DNA of 64,000 bases from JAWLEP01 sp964553045. GTDB lineage: Bacteria; Fermentibacterota; Fermentibacteria; Fermentibacterales; JCC-6. The stretch is from assembly GCA_964553045.1 (NCBI GenBank), contig CAZKJG010000007.1:69932-133931 (forward strand). Reading direction: 5' to 3'. The translations under genes and the position numbers were made by a program. How positions within the stretch are numbered: position 1 is the first letter of the stretch; each line of letters begins with the position of its first letter. The notes beneath the pieces are model-generated. The model was not told where the DNA came from and made no database searches. It saw nothing but the letters and a program-made list of their open reading frames with translations. Shown piece after piece: positions 17,129 to 26,565 of the stretch.

Positions 17129-18151
17129 CTACAGCCTGGTCAGCCGCAGCGCCGCGCTAGCGCCGGAATCTTCGCGAATTAGGACCATGTAGACGCCTGC
17201 GGGCACCCGATCGCCTTCACTGGACCGGCCGGACCAGCTCAGGCTGCCCTCGAACGGCGCGCTGTAGACCGTACGGCCCGACAGGTCGTAGACCTCCAGG
17301 ACCGCCCCGCTGAGATCCCCGCTGCCGCTGAAGGTAACGCTTGCCTCGAAGGGGTTGGGCCACGCCCACAGTGAGAACTCCCGCAGTGGCTCATCCACCT
17401 GCCCGGCAACCCCCGTCGGAGGCAGGGAAAGCTGGTAGATCATTCCGTCCAGGGGGTTGCTGGCCCACAGGTAGTCGGTCCCCTCCAGCGGGCCGAAGGC
17501 CATTCCGCGGCAGCCGTCCAGCACGTCGCTGGCGTAGGTGAGCACGCCGCTGGGGTTGTAGGCCCGAATCGGGGAATCGGAATGATCCGTGGCAGCCCAC
17601 AGGTCGCCCACAGTCGGTCTGTAGTTGGGATCGCCCTGCCTGGCTATGTCGAATGTGCCCAGGTCCACGGGGAGCGTGCCTCCCTCCGACGGGTCCTCGT
17701 TGCCGCTCATGGGAAGGGGGCTCTCGTAGTAGATCTTGTTGTCGCTGGTTCCGAGGAAGTACACCGTGGTCGAGCTTCCTGCCGCACCACCCACCGGGTA
17801 GTAGGTGCCGCCGCCTCAACCGGGGCAGTACAGGGTGGCGTATCCCTGGGCGCCTCCTGACAGGTCGTACATGTAGACGTCGCTGGAGCCCACGGTCAGG
17901 TACAGCAGGTCTCCCGCGTACCCCATTCCGTTGACCCCGCTCTCGGAAACCCCGAACGAATCCAGCACGCTTCCGTCGGCCGGATCCATCCTGTACACAG
18001 TCTTGGACGCCGACGAGACCGCGTACAGGTCGCCCTCGGCGAACGCCAGCCCCGTGATGCCCGTATCCGGACAGTCGAAGGAGCCGACAACTTCCAGGTC
18101 CGCCACGGCCGTGGCCGCGGCGATTGCCATAAGCAGCGCGCAGAACCTCAT
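17129..18151 (-). pseudogene. Secreted propeller-like protein with T9SS sorting domain, interrupted by one in-frame TGA
   Basis: One frame of 341 codons is open from the ATG at 18151 (a G-run precedes it) to the stop at 17129, except for a TGA at 17816-17818. The first part has a signal peptide and short repeats typical of propellers (ITGLAFAEGDLYAVSS, VNGMGYAGDLLYLTVGS). The second part continues the repeats and ends in a type-A T9SS sorting domain (WPNPFEASVTF, LEVYDLSGRTVY, VPAGVYMVLI). No frameshift or other stop was found. The context is Tyr-Cys-Pro-Gly-stop-Gly-Gly-Gly. It could be a nonsense mutation, an assembly error or a recoded codon. A hairpin follows the TGA at 17784-17808. Confidence 0.75.
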
Positions 18152-18247
18152 GCCCCCCCCCCATCGTGTTCCAAAAACAGCTACGGATCATACACTTGGC
18201 CATTTCAGACCCGATGTCCAGGGAATGGTCTGCTGAACGCGCCCGCC

Positions 18248-19198
18248 TCAGGTGGCTCCGGCCTTCCGCAATCCCGCCAACGATGCGGGAACGGTCTTGG
18301 AGATGCAGTGGGGGCCGCTTTGGGTTAGGATGATGGTCCTGCTGTCGATGGGAACCGGCTTCAGGCCCAGGGAGGCCAGCAGATCACCCACCCGCCCGTC
18401 CTCGGGCCTGCCGTAGGCGGGGTACAGTGCCCGGCCGTTGACGAGAACGCCGTTGGCGTAGTTGGGCATTGTGTTCACATCCCCCTTCCGGATTCGCTCC
18501 AGGCCGGGCAGCCGCAGCACCCTGTGGCCGTGCTCCCGTATCACCCGCACGGACTGGTCCACCGACTCCGCCTGCTGGGTGCCCTCGGGGTACTCCGAGA
18601 CCAGCCATGTGCCCGGGAGCACGGGCCAGAGGAACATGTCCAGGTCGCGGGTGATGTCGCCGGCCAGCGGCGGCACGCTTCGGACCTCCATGTCGTCGAG
18701 GGTGTGCCGGAGGAAATCCAGCGCGCCCTCCAGGCCCTCTCCCCCCGCCACCAGGCAGAGGTCCTCGTTCACCGCCAGCTTGGCGGTGTTGAAGGAGCTG
18801 TCCATACTCAGCGGCTCGACGCCCAGGGAGTCCAGGAACCTGCCCGCGAAATCCAGCACCTCGTCACGCAGGTCCAGGCTGTCCACGGGGAAGACCAGTC
18901 CCCAGGGCCGGCCCCTGCCGTCCCGGCACAGAACCGGCATGTACTCCGCCAATATCCCCCGTCCCGGCGAGTCCGGATTGAGCATCACGGCCTCCGGGTC
19001 CACGCCGGCCTGCCGAAGCTCGCCCTCCAGGAAGAGCCGGTCCGAGTCCGAGGCGAAGATCTCCACCTCCACCAGGTCCAGGGCCGCCTTCGCCATGGCG
19101 GCGATGGCCCTGCCGTAGCGGAAGCGACTGTTGAAGAACTCCTCCACGAAGCTCAGGCAGAGCCTGTCCACCGGCTCGTACTCGGAAACCACTTTCAT
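18248..19198 (-). CDS. aguA: Agmatine deiminase family protein (peptidyl-arginine-deiminase fold)
   Basis: 316 residues from the ATG at 19198. Family motifs are visible: NPDSPGRGILAEYMP, HTLDDMEVRS, MPNYANGVLVNGRALYP and a near-C-terminal GPHCISKTVP, whose Cys is the catalytic residue position in PAD_porph/AguA enzymes. Some blocks are diverged compared with classical AguA (for example the WPRD motif was not found), so the substrate may not be agmatine. The ATG overlaps the stop of the FTR-like gene (ATGA), so they are coupled. Confidence 0.6.
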   Translation of the reverse strand: MKVVSEYEPVDRLCLSFVEEFFNSRFRYGRAIAAMAKAALDLVEVEIFASDSDRLFLEGELRQAGVDPEAVMLNPDSPGRGILAEYMPVLCRDGRGRPWGLVFPVDSLDLRDEVLDFAGRFLDSLGVEPLSMDSSFNTAKLAVNEDLCLVAGGEGLEGALDFLRHTLDDMEVRSVPPLAGDITRDLDMFLWPVLPGTWLVSEYPEGTQQAESVDQSVRVIREHGHRVLRLPGLERIRKGDVNTMPNYANGVLVNGRALYPAYGRPEDGRVGDLLASLGLKPVPIDSRTIILTQSGPHCISKTVPASLAGLRKAGAT

Positions 19199-19536
19199 GC
19201 CGAACCCCTCCCGCCGACAGCGGAGCCGGCCTCCTCCGGGGAGTAGAACAGCCTGCAGCCGCAGCAGCCGTCCCGGTCCACCTCGTCCAGCCACTCCGGA
19301 CAGGGGCAGATCCTGTCGCCCCCCCTTACGGCGGGCCTGTTCTCCTGCTTGCAGGGCCAGACCCACTCCCCCACCAGATCGCGGTTCTCCGCCATCAGGC
19401 CGGCCACCTTCTCCAGCCTTGCCCCGTCCGGGTTGAGGACCAGGCCGTTCTCCCCGGCCAGCCGCTTCAGACTCTCGATGTTCCTGCCGTAGGTCTCGGT
19501 CACAGTCCCGCCTCCATTTTGCCCGATATCGTCCAT
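19195..19536 (-). CDS. Ferredoxin:thioredoxin reductase catalytic-subunit-like protein
   Basis: 113 residues. The C-terminal half has WPC-x16-CPC-x8-CCGC, matching the FTR catalytic chain pattern CPC...CPC...CHC. The first Cys of the usual CPC motif (a 4Fe-4S ligand) is Trp here, and an extra Cys stands directly before the last motif, so a ligand shift is possible. The FTR fold transfers electrons from a cluster to a disulfide. The chosen ATG is 19536. It is coupled to the agmatine-deiminase-like gene, which has a catalytic Cys; a redox link is speculation. Confidence 0.65.
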   Translation of the reverse strand: MDDIGQNGGGTVTETYGRNIESLKRLAGENGLVLNPDGARLEKVAGLMAENRDLVGEWVWPCKQENRPAVRGGDRICPCPEWLDEVDRDGCCGCRLFYSPEEAGSAVGGRGSA

Positions 19537-19676
19537 CACTCCGTCCGCCAATATACAAACGGAGCGGGTTGGGCTGGTTTGACCGCCTGCGCAGGCATGG
19601 CGTATGGTCGGATCGAATCGCAGACCAGCGGAGGGAGCGGGATTTGGAGTACTTCTAGGACCGAAACGGCAGGTAC

Positions 19677-20165
19677 GTGGGAACTGTAGAGCAGAAGGGC
19701 TCGAGCGTGCTGAAGCTCCTTCTGGCGCTGATACCGGTAGTGGCCATCGTGGTTATTTACCTCAACACCGGCGACCAGGGCGGCAGCGGACTCCCGCTTC
19801 CAGTGGTTGGCGGAATCGTGGTTCTGTTCCTGCTGATATTCGCGATGGCGCACTTCATGCGCCGGGCGGGACACGGCCCCGGGGTGGTGGTGGTGGACAG
19901 GACGAAGGGCACCGTGAGCTGGAGGGCCTCCAGCCGCTACAGCAGCCGCCATACCCTCCCCCTGGGAGAGCTCAGGGAGCTGGTCATCGTCAAGAAGGGG
20001 GCCGGCTCCGCCGGTTCGGCTCCGGCGGTAGAGGTCCTCTATCTGGTAACGCAGGACGGTAAGGGGCATCAGGCCCTGTACAGCCGGGAGCCGGGCGTCA
20101 TGAGGAAGTTCGCAGAGGAGCTCTCCGGCCTTACGTCTCTGTCGATCAGGGAGAAGATGGCCTAG
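19677..20165 (+). CDS. Small membrane protein of unknown function
   Basis: 162 residues with two hydrophobic segments (about 12-30 and 42-62) and a basic soluble tail rich in Val and Leu (GVVVVDRTKGTVSW, VEVLYLVTQDGKG). The frame opens at GTG 19677; a second GTG eleven codons later is also possible. It resembles membrane-anchored PH-like domains in outline but no family was recognised. Confidence 0.5.
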   Translation: MGTVEQKGSSVLKLLLALIPVVAIVVIYLNTGDQGGSGLPLPVVGGIVVLFLLIFAMAHFMRRAGHGPGVVVVDRTKGTVSWRASSRYSSRHTLPLGELRELVIVKKGAGSAGSAPAVEVLYLVTQDGKGHQALYSREPGVMRKFAEELSGLTSLSIREKMA

Positions 20166-20204
20166 TCGCCACGGCCTCCTTTCGATGGGGCCGGGGCCGA
20201 CGCC

Positions 20205-20573
20205 TCAGCTGACTACCCGGTCCCACTCCACGGCTATGTTGTCGCGATCCCCGGGCGAGACCCGCACCGACACGTCCATGCCTGGAAGGACCGAGTTCAG
20301 CTTGTCGTCCGGCACCAGCGCCCGGTGGTTCACTATCCACGGGCCGCCACCCTCCCGGACCTCGACCTCCGTCTCCAGACAGGTGTGCGGCTCACCCCCG
20401 AACAGCACGTGCTCTGCGCCCTTCTCGCCGACGGATACGATCCGCCCTCCGGCCCTGCGACCGTGCCTCAGTATCCCCCGATAACTGCTGGAATCGAAGA
20501 TCATGGGCCACAGGATGAAGGGGCTGACAACGAAGTAGAAGAGCAATGTATGGCCGATCAGGACGTACTTCAC
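20205..20573 (-). CDS. Short membrane-anchored domain, distant relative of the 14065/14568 pair
   Basis: 122 residues from GTG 20573: one or two N-terminal hydrophobic segments, then a soluble domain (GRRAGGRIVSVGEKG, then a strand, and PGMDVSVRVSPGDRDNIAVEW). The order of blocks parallels the tandem paralogues at 14065-15047. The frame stays open upstream into a VCBS fragment on the same strand, so the native N-terminus may have been lost in a recombination event near 20575. Confidence 0.5.
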   Translation of the reverse strand: MKYVLIGHTLLFYFVVSPFILWPMIFDSSSYRGILRHGRRAGGRIVSVGEKGAEHVLFGGEPHTCLETEVEVREGGGPWIVNHRALVPDDKLNSVLPGMDVSVRVSPGDRDNIAVEWDRVVS

Positions 20574-20901
20574 CGCCTCGTATGTCGCGGTAGAGCAGGA
20601 CGGACCCGGGGTACTCGTACTCCGTTATCGCCAGGTCGACCCGGCCGTCTCCGTCCGCGTCGAGGGCGGCCAGCGCGGTGCCCCTGAAGAGGTCCCGGGC
20701 AACGGAGTGTTCCTCGAAAGCCTGCTCAAGCTTGAGGAGGGTCGGGGACTCCCAGTGAACGGCGTTCTCCGACAGGAAACGGTTGCAGTACTGCAGCTCG
20801 TATACGGGCCCGGTCAGCTTCGGGCCCCCGCTCCAGTCGTGCTGCGCGGATGAGAAGGCCATGGCGGCGCTCGAAAGCAGAACGATGGCCGCGCTCCGCA
20901 T
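20574..20901 (-). pseudogene. Truncated N-terminal fragment of a VCBS/FG-GAP secreted protein
   Basis: From the ATG at 20901 (GGAGAGAAG upstream) the frame encodes a signal peptide, then QHDWSGGPKLTGPV, an N-terminal block shared with the larger VCBS protein ending at 29257 (TDWSGGPGVQGPV). One FG-GAP calcium-binding loop (LDADGDGRVDLAITEYE) follows. The homology stops at about 20575, where the reading frame of the downstream membrane protein takes over. The remaining codons of this frame to 20392 are out of phase with that gene and look non-coding. It is a remnant of a T9SS-type cargo gene. Confidence 0.6.
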
Positions 20902-21101
20902 CTTCTCTCCAATCCAACCGGGAGAGACCAACTTACCCATGCGTATATGCCCGTTTACGGATGACCCGTAAACAACAACCTCGCAGCATGATACATGCCG
21001 GACACCGCCGCAGGGCCTGCGGCGGCACAGACCGAGAATTGCGAAGCAGGGCCGGTTGTAATATCTAGTGCTAAGGCATCAGCAACTCCATGGAGGAAAA
21101 C

Positions 21102-22868
21102 ATGAACGGCAAGTCGTCCGCCCCGAACGACAGCACGCTTCGGAAGGCATACGACTCCCAGAAGGCCCATCTGGACCATCTCTTCGCCAGCCTGCGCGAG
21201 GCCGTGGTGCTGGTGGACAACCGCGGCACCGTAAGGGAGGTGAACCCGGAGTTCGAGAGGCTCTTCGGCTACTCCAGGGAGGAGGCGCTGGACAACAACA
21301 TCGACGACCTGGTGGCCCCCGACGGCATGGAGGAAGAGGCCAGGGACGTCACCACCAGCGTGGTCGAGGGCCGGCAGCAGCTGCTGGAGACAAAGAGAAG
21401 GCGCCGCGACGGCAGCCTGGTCGATGTCTCGGTGCTTGCCTCGCCCATCTCCGTGGGCGGCGACATCGTGGGCTTTTACGGCATATACCGTGACATCTCC
21501 GAACGAAAGCGCGCCGAGGCGCGGCTCCGGCGGGAGAAGGCCCATCTCGATCGGCTTTTCCAGAGCCTTCTGGAAGCCATAGTGCTGGTGGACAACGAGG
21601 GAACGGTGAAGGAGGTGAACCCGGAGTTCGAGAGGCTCTTCGGCTACTCCAGGGAGGAGGCGCTGGACAGCAACATCGACGACCTCGTGGCCCCCGAGGG
21701 CATGGAAGAGGAGGCCCGGGGGGTTACCTCAACCGTCATGGATGGCCGCGAGACCCTCCTGGAGACCAAGAGGCGGCGCAGCGACGGAAGCCTGGTGGAC
21801 GTTTCCGTCCTGGCGGCCCCCATTACCTACGACCAGGGCGTAGTGGGTTTCTACGGCATCTACCGCGACATAACCGAGCGGAAGCGCACCACCGAGAGGC
21901 TGGCCAGGTCCCGGGAGAGGATAGAGCGGCTGCACGAGATAACCGGCCGGCTGGAGCGGTGCACCGTCGAATCCGAGGCCTACGATATCACGGTCGACTG
22001 CGGCTGCGACACGCTCTCCTTCGATGAATGCTCCGTGTACGTGGTCAAGAAGGACCGGCTGGCGCCCTCCTTCTTCTCCAACCCCGACATGGAGGGGCAG
22101 ATGGAGGAGACGGCTCCGGGCAAGTGCCTTCCCGGCAAGGCCTTCATGCGGCAGGAGACGCTTCTGCCGGGCCCGGAGCAGGCGGAGAAGGCGGACCACT
22201 TCAGCATCGACGGCGTCGAATACCGGCCCACTGTGGTCTCACCCATCGGCAGCTTCGGGGTCTTTGTGGCCTGCTCGGCGGAGGACAGGGCTCCCGACGG
22301 CGAGCAGGTGAGCCTACTGAAGATGCATCTGGGCCACCTGTCGGAGGCCATAAAGAGGATAAGGCTGCACGAGGAACTGAAGGAGCAGGCGCTGCGCGAC
22401 CCTCTCACCGGCGTCTTCAACCGCAACTACTTCAACCGTTTCATAGAGATAGAGGTGGAGCGGTCCAGCAGGTACCGCCACGGCATCGGCATAGTGATGG
22501 TGGACATCAACGACTTCAAGGATGTCAACGACCGCTTCGGCCACCAGGTGGGCGACAAGGTCCTCTGCGCCATCGCCGGGGGACTGCAAGACTCGGTGCG
22601 CACCAGCGACAGCATCATCCGTTACGGCGGCGACGAGTTCATGGTGATTCTCCCGGAGTCCAACGGCCAGATGGACGCGGTTGTAGAAAGGGTGCGCCAG
22701 GGGGTCGTCGGCAGCAACGAGATATCTGCCATCGTCGACGAGACAATTACGGTTGCGGTGGGAACCGCCCTCTGGAGGCCGGGTGAGGCCAGGTCCATCG
22801 ACGAGGTGATCGCCGAGGCAGACAGGGAGATGTACGAGGACAAGCAGAGGCACCACGCATCGCGATAG
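21102..22868 (+). CDS. PAS-PAS-GAF-like diguanylate cyclase
   Basis: 588 residues. Two PAS domains (about 20-130 and 145-255) are nearly identical in blocks such as EVNPEFERLFGYSREEALD, showing recent duplication. A GAF-like region (about 275-420) is followed by a GGDEF domain (430-580) with an intact RYGGDEF active site and an RTSD inhibitory site five residues upstream. It should make cyclic di-GMP under feedback control. The ATG at 21102 has GGAGG seven bases upstream; the in-frame ATG at 21090 does not. No membrane segment is present. It converges on the TIR protein gene. Confidence 0.9.
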   Translation: MNGKSSAPNDSTLRKAYDSQKAHLDHLFASLREAVVLVDNRGTVREVNPEFERLFGYSREEALDNNIDDLVAPDGMEEEARDVTTSVVEGRQQLLETKRRRRDGSLVDVSVLASPISVGGDIVGFYGIYRDISERKRAEARLRREKAHLDRLFQSLLEAIVLVDNEGTVKEVNPEFERLFGYSREEALDSNIDDLVAPEGMEEEARGVTSTVMDGRETLLETKRRRSDGSLVDVSVLAAPITYDQGVVGFYGIYRDITERKRTTERLARSRERIERLHEITGRLERCTVESEAYDITVDCGCDTLSFDECSVYVVKKDRLAPSFFSNPDMEGQMEETAPGKCLPGKAFMRQETLLPGPEQAEKADHFSIDGVEYRPTVVSPIGSFGVFVACSAEDRAPDGEQVSLLKMHLGHLSEAIKRIRLHEELKEQALRDPLTGVFNRNYFNRFIEIEVERSSRYRHGIGIVMVDINDFKDVNDRFGHQVGDKVLCAIAGGLQDSVRTSDSIIRYGGDEFMVILPESNGQMDAVVERVRQGVVGSNEISAIVDETITVAVGTALWRPGEARSIDEVIAEADREMYEDKQRHHASR

Positions 22869-22872
22869 CCGT

Positions 22873-25800
22873 CTAGCCCCTCTCCCAGTGGTCGGGCAGA
22901 GGAACGTCCTCCTTCGGGCAGCCCCTGGCCAGAAGCGTGTCCCGCAGGTCCACGGTTACCTCTGAGTCGTACCGGCCGGCACCTATGTCGCCTATCGTCT
23001 CCGCGGAGGCGCGGTAGCAGTCCGCGGCATCCTCCAGCCGGCCCATCTTGCAGTAGAGCAGCCCCAGGTTGCTGCTGCACTCGGCCGTGGCCTTTCTCTC
23101 CCCCACCTCTCTCAGTACGGCCATGCCCTCATCGAAGAGGTCCAGCGCCTCTTCGAATCGGCCCAGATCCCTGCAGGCAGACGCCACGCTGCTGAGGGAG
23201 TAGCCCTCCACGCGCCTGTTTCCGATTTCGCGGGCTATCTCCAGGGCCTTCGAGTAGCACTCCAGGGCGGCCTCCTTCTCCTGCTTCTGGGACCTGGCAG
23301 ATCCGATGTTGATAAGGGAGATCGCCTCGGCACTGCGGTCGCCGGCCTCCCTTTCGATGTCCAGGGCCTGCTCGAAACACTCCAGGGCCTCGTCCAGCCG
23401 ACCCATCTCCCGGTGTATTATCCCCAGGTTGATCAGGGCGGTTGCCTCACCCCGGGCGTATCCGATGGTCCTGAAGATCCCCAGGGCCCTGTCGTAGGAA
23501 CTCTTCGCCTCTTCCATCCGGTCCTGGTTGCTCTGCATTATTCCCGTGTTGACCAGGGTAGTGGCCAGGTGCTTGCGGTTGCCCACCCTGCGGAATAGCT
23601 TCATGGCGCTGTCGTAGCACTTCATTGCCCTGCCCACATGTCCCAGCCTGTGATGCAGAACACCCATGTTGACCAGCACGTTTCCCCGGCCCCTGACCAT
23701 TCCGGCCCCGCGGAATATCTCCAGGGCCCTCTCCATGCGCTCCAGCGCCATGTCGCTGCGCCCGGCCCGGGAATCGAGCCCCGCCAGGCCCATGCTGCCG
23801 TGCGCCTCGTAGGCGGGCTCTTCCGTCTCCCGGCCGACTCTCTCGGCCTCGCCGAACATGCCCTCGGCCTCCTCCGGCCGGCCGACCATCTCGCAGAAGT
23901 TCCCCAGGATCACGTAGATCTCGCCATGGCTGTCCTCCAGGCCGTACTCCCGCACCAGCTCCAGGGCCGCGTAGAGATTCCGCTCCTGGCCCTCCCTCCG
24001 GCCCAGGAGACCCAGCGTTTCTCCCCTCGCGATGCGGATGCCGGCTTCCATGTCCGCCCGCTCCCGGCCTTCCGGCTCCCTTCCGGCCCATTCCAGGAGC
24101 CTGTCGGACATCTCCAGGACGCGCTGGTTCTCGTAGGCATCGGCGGCGGCCTCCAGGGCCCGGATGCCCCATTTGAGCGCCCGCGAGGTCTCTCCCGCTA
24201 TCGCCCAGTGGTGCATCAGCATGCCGGGGGCCAGCTCGTCATCCTCGGGGTAGTACTCCTCCATGGACTCGGCGGCGGCCCTGTGCAGCGTCTGCAGATT
24301 CGACTCCAGCATGCTCTCGTAGGCGCTGCTGCAGAGGAGCTTGCTTTCGAACATGTACCTCCCGCCAAAGGCGGTCTGCTCGCATCTGATCAGCCCCAGA
24401 CCCTCCAGCTCATCCAGTATTCGGGTCTCCGGGTCGCGGCCGAACACCCGCCTTGCGAAGCACCTGTACAGACCCAGAGGGAACTCCGCACCCAGGACCG
24501 ACGCCGTCTGCAACACGTTCCTCCAGTCCGCGGGCAGCCTGTCCAGGCGAACCTGCAGCAGGTTTCTGAGGCCGTCGGGAATGCGGATACCCTCGGCGGC
24601 TCCCCGCATCGACCAGGTCCCACCCTCCACGCGAAGCAGGCCTTCCTCGACAAGGTCGAGCACCAGCTCCTCCATGAACAGCGGGTTGCCCCTGGCCGAG
24701 GCCAGCAACCTCTTTCGCACGTCCTCCGCCACAGCCTCCGCGGGCCCTATGCTAGCCAGTATCTTCTCCAGCAGCTCGGCGGAGGATTCCCTGTCCAGCG
24801 GCTCCAGGGCGATCTCCTCCAGATGGGCGTAGCCGGGGAGCACACCGAACTCCACGCTGCTGCCGTCCTCCCGCTGGGACCTGTAGATGAGGATGAAGAC
24901 GATGGGTGTCTTCAGGTCGCAGTTGCCGATGATGAACTCCAGCATCCTGCGGCTGGCCCCGTCTATACGGTGCAGATCATCCAGCACCAGTACCAGTCTC
25001 CTCCCCCTCGCCAGCGCGGCGAACAGGTTCCGAACGGCCACCCGCTGCTCCACGGCGCGGGCCTCCCTGCCAGGGGCTTCCCATGCCCCTCCCGGATCCA
25101 TGCCCAAGAGGTCTGCGAGGAAGGGGGCCGAATCCGGCAGCTCGCCGCCGGGGTCGATCTCCGACAGCCTTCGGCGAAGCTCTTCGAGGTCGATCGAGCT
25201 GTCCCGCTCGATGCCCAGCCTGCCGCGGATGAGCGAGGTCCATATCCAGTTCGGAGGCTGCGCGTACGACAGCGTCCTTCCCTCCAGGGCCTCCACGTCG
25301 TCGCACCCCTCGCAGCAACGCTTCCGGAACTCGTGCGCAAGGCGCGACTTGCCTATCCCGGCCTCTCCCCTGATTCCTACTACGTAGTGCCTGGCTCCTC
25401 CCCGTCTGTTCCGGGAGACCTTTCGTTCCGTCTGCCGGTGGAGTAGCCGCTCGAGCCTGGCCAGCTCCGCCTCCCTGCCCACCATGGGCACACGCACCCT
25501 CAGGAGCCGCCCCTCCACCGGCACGATCGCGTAATCGGCCAGGCGCATGCAGTCATCAACGCCCTCGCATTCCGCCTTCTCGAATTGCCATCTGTCGCGG
25601 CAGATGCGCCACAGTTCGGAAGTGACCAGCAGCTCGTTGCGCGGAGGCCCCGCCGCCAGCATGTCGGCTTCCCGCAGGGGCGGCCCGGCCGGATCGGGTC
25701 CCTCCGAGCCGCTCTGAGCCACCTCCAGGTCACCGCTGGCGGCTCCCATGGTGAAATCCAGCACCAGCCCCCGCGCCTTCAGGACGCGGTTCATCTCGCC

Positions 25801-26565
25801 GATGCCGTTGAACAGCCGCACGGCGCCGCTCACCGCCCGGTGAGCGTGATCCTCCAGGGCCCGCTCCAGGCCGAAGACGCTCCTGTACCTGTAGTCATCG
25901 GATGTCTCCAGGTGTCCACCGAAGGCCTCCACCACCCGGCGGACCATGGCCCCCAGGGTCTCTGCGATGCGCTTGCCCGCCAGGGGATGCGAGCCCAGGC
26001 CCGCCGTCTCCGGCGGAACCACGTGCAGCGACAGGACCGTGGCACGTCTGCGCTCGCCCGGCTCCAGCCGCAGGGCCCGGCCCTCCTCGAACTCTATCGA
26101 CGAGGCCAGACGGCCGATGTCCTCCTCCAGCAGGTGGGAGAGGTTGGACATGTCCGCCGAAACAGCCTGCATCGGGGCCCGGAAGGTGTCCAGCATCCCG
26201 GGCAGGTGCCTTTTCAGGCCTCCCCGGGAGGCGTCACAGCGCTGGTGCGTAGAGGTGTAGTACTGCATCCACTTGGAGAGCTCAACCGGCTGCACTACGA
26301 CGGAGACCAGGTCCAGCCCGCGGCTGACGGCCCTCTCCAGCTCGCGGCGCACCTGCGGGGATTCGTTGGAAGCCTCGGAGACCACCAGAACCATGCCCGA
26401 CGCGGTGTCTATGCCGTCGATGACGGCCTCCACCCAGTCGGCGCCCGGGGGTATGTCGCGGGGGGCTATCCAGCACTGGACTCCGTTGTTCTCCAGGAAG
26501 GCCGTGATCTGCTCGGCCACCTCGCCGTCGACGCTGGAATGGCTGACGAAGACCCTGTGCGGCAA
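22873..26565 (-). CDS. TIR / degenerate nucleotide-cyclase-like / AAA ATPase / TPR protein
   Basis: 1230 residues from TTG 26565 (AGGGAAGG upstream). Residues 1-130 form a TIR_2-type domain (VFVSHSSVDG, CWIAPRDIPPG) with the conserved Glu at about position 75 (QVRRELERA). Residues 170-285 align in outline with class III cyclase domains, but the metal-binding Asp of the first strand and the GD-G loop are missing (ATVLSLHVV, TSDDYRYRSVFG). A STAND/AAA-like ATPase follows (Walker A GEAGIGKS at 400-407, Walker B LVLVLDDLHR). About eleven TPR-type repeats fill residues 800-1210. TIR domains in bacteria often cleave NAD in defence. The combination suggests a regulated effector or sensor; its ligand is unknown. 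Confidence 0.85.
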   Translation of the reverse strand: MPHRVFVSHSSVDGEVAEQITAFLENNGVQCWIAPRDIPPGADWVEAVIDGIDTASGMVLVVSEASNESPQVRRELERAVSRGLDLVSVVVQPVELSKWMQYYTSTHQRCDASRGGLKRHLPGMLDTFRAPMQAVSADMSNLSHLLEEDIGRLASSIEFEEGRALRLEPGERRRATVLSLHVVPPETAGLGSHPLAGKRIAETLGAMVRRVVEAFGGHLETSDDYRYRSVFGLERALEDHAHRAVSGAVRLFNGIGEMNRVLKARGLVLDFTMGAASGDLEVAQSGSEGPDPAGPPLREADMLAAGPPRNELLVTSELWRICRDRWQFEKAECEGVDDCMRLADYAIVPVEGRLLRVRVPMVGREAELARLERLLHRQTERKVSRNRRGGARHYVVGIRGEAGIGKSRLAHEFRKRCCEGCDDVEALEGRTLSYAQPPNWIWTSLIRGRLGIERDSSIDLEELRRRLSEIDPGGELPDSAPFLADLLGMDPGGAWEAPGREARAVEQRVAVRNLFAALARGRRLVLVLDDLHRIDGASRRMLEFIIGNCDLKTPIVFILIYRSQREDGSSVEFGVLPGYAHLEEIALEPLDRESSAELLEKILASIGPAEAVAEDVRKRLLASARGNPLFMEELVLDLVEEGLLRVEGGTWSMRGAAEGIRIPDGLRNLLQVRLDRLPADWRNVLQTASVLGAEFPLGLYRCFARRVFGRDPETRILDELEGLGLIRCEQTAFGGRYMFESKLLCSSAYESMLESNLQTLHRAAAESMEEYYPEDDELAPGMLMHHWAIAGETSRALKWGIRALEAAADAYENQRVLEMSDRLLEWAGREPEGRERADMEAGIRIARGETLGLLGRREGQERNLYAALELVREYGLEDSHGEIYVILGNFCEMVGRPEEAEGMFGEAERVGRETEEPAYEAHGSMGLAGLDSRAGRSDMALERMERALEIFRGAGMVRGRGNVLVNMGVLHHRLGHVGRAMKCYDSAMKLFRRVGNRKHLATTLVNTGIMQSNQDRMEEAKSSYDRALGIFRTIGYARGEATALINLGIIHREMGRLDEALECFEQALDIEREAGDRSAEAISLINIGSARSQKQEKEAALECYSKALEIAREIGNRRVEGYSLSSVASACRDLGRFEEALDLFDEGMAVLREVGERKATAECSSNLGLLYCKMGRLEDAADCYRASAETIGDIGAGRYDSEVTVDLRDTLLARGCPKEDVPLPDHWERG

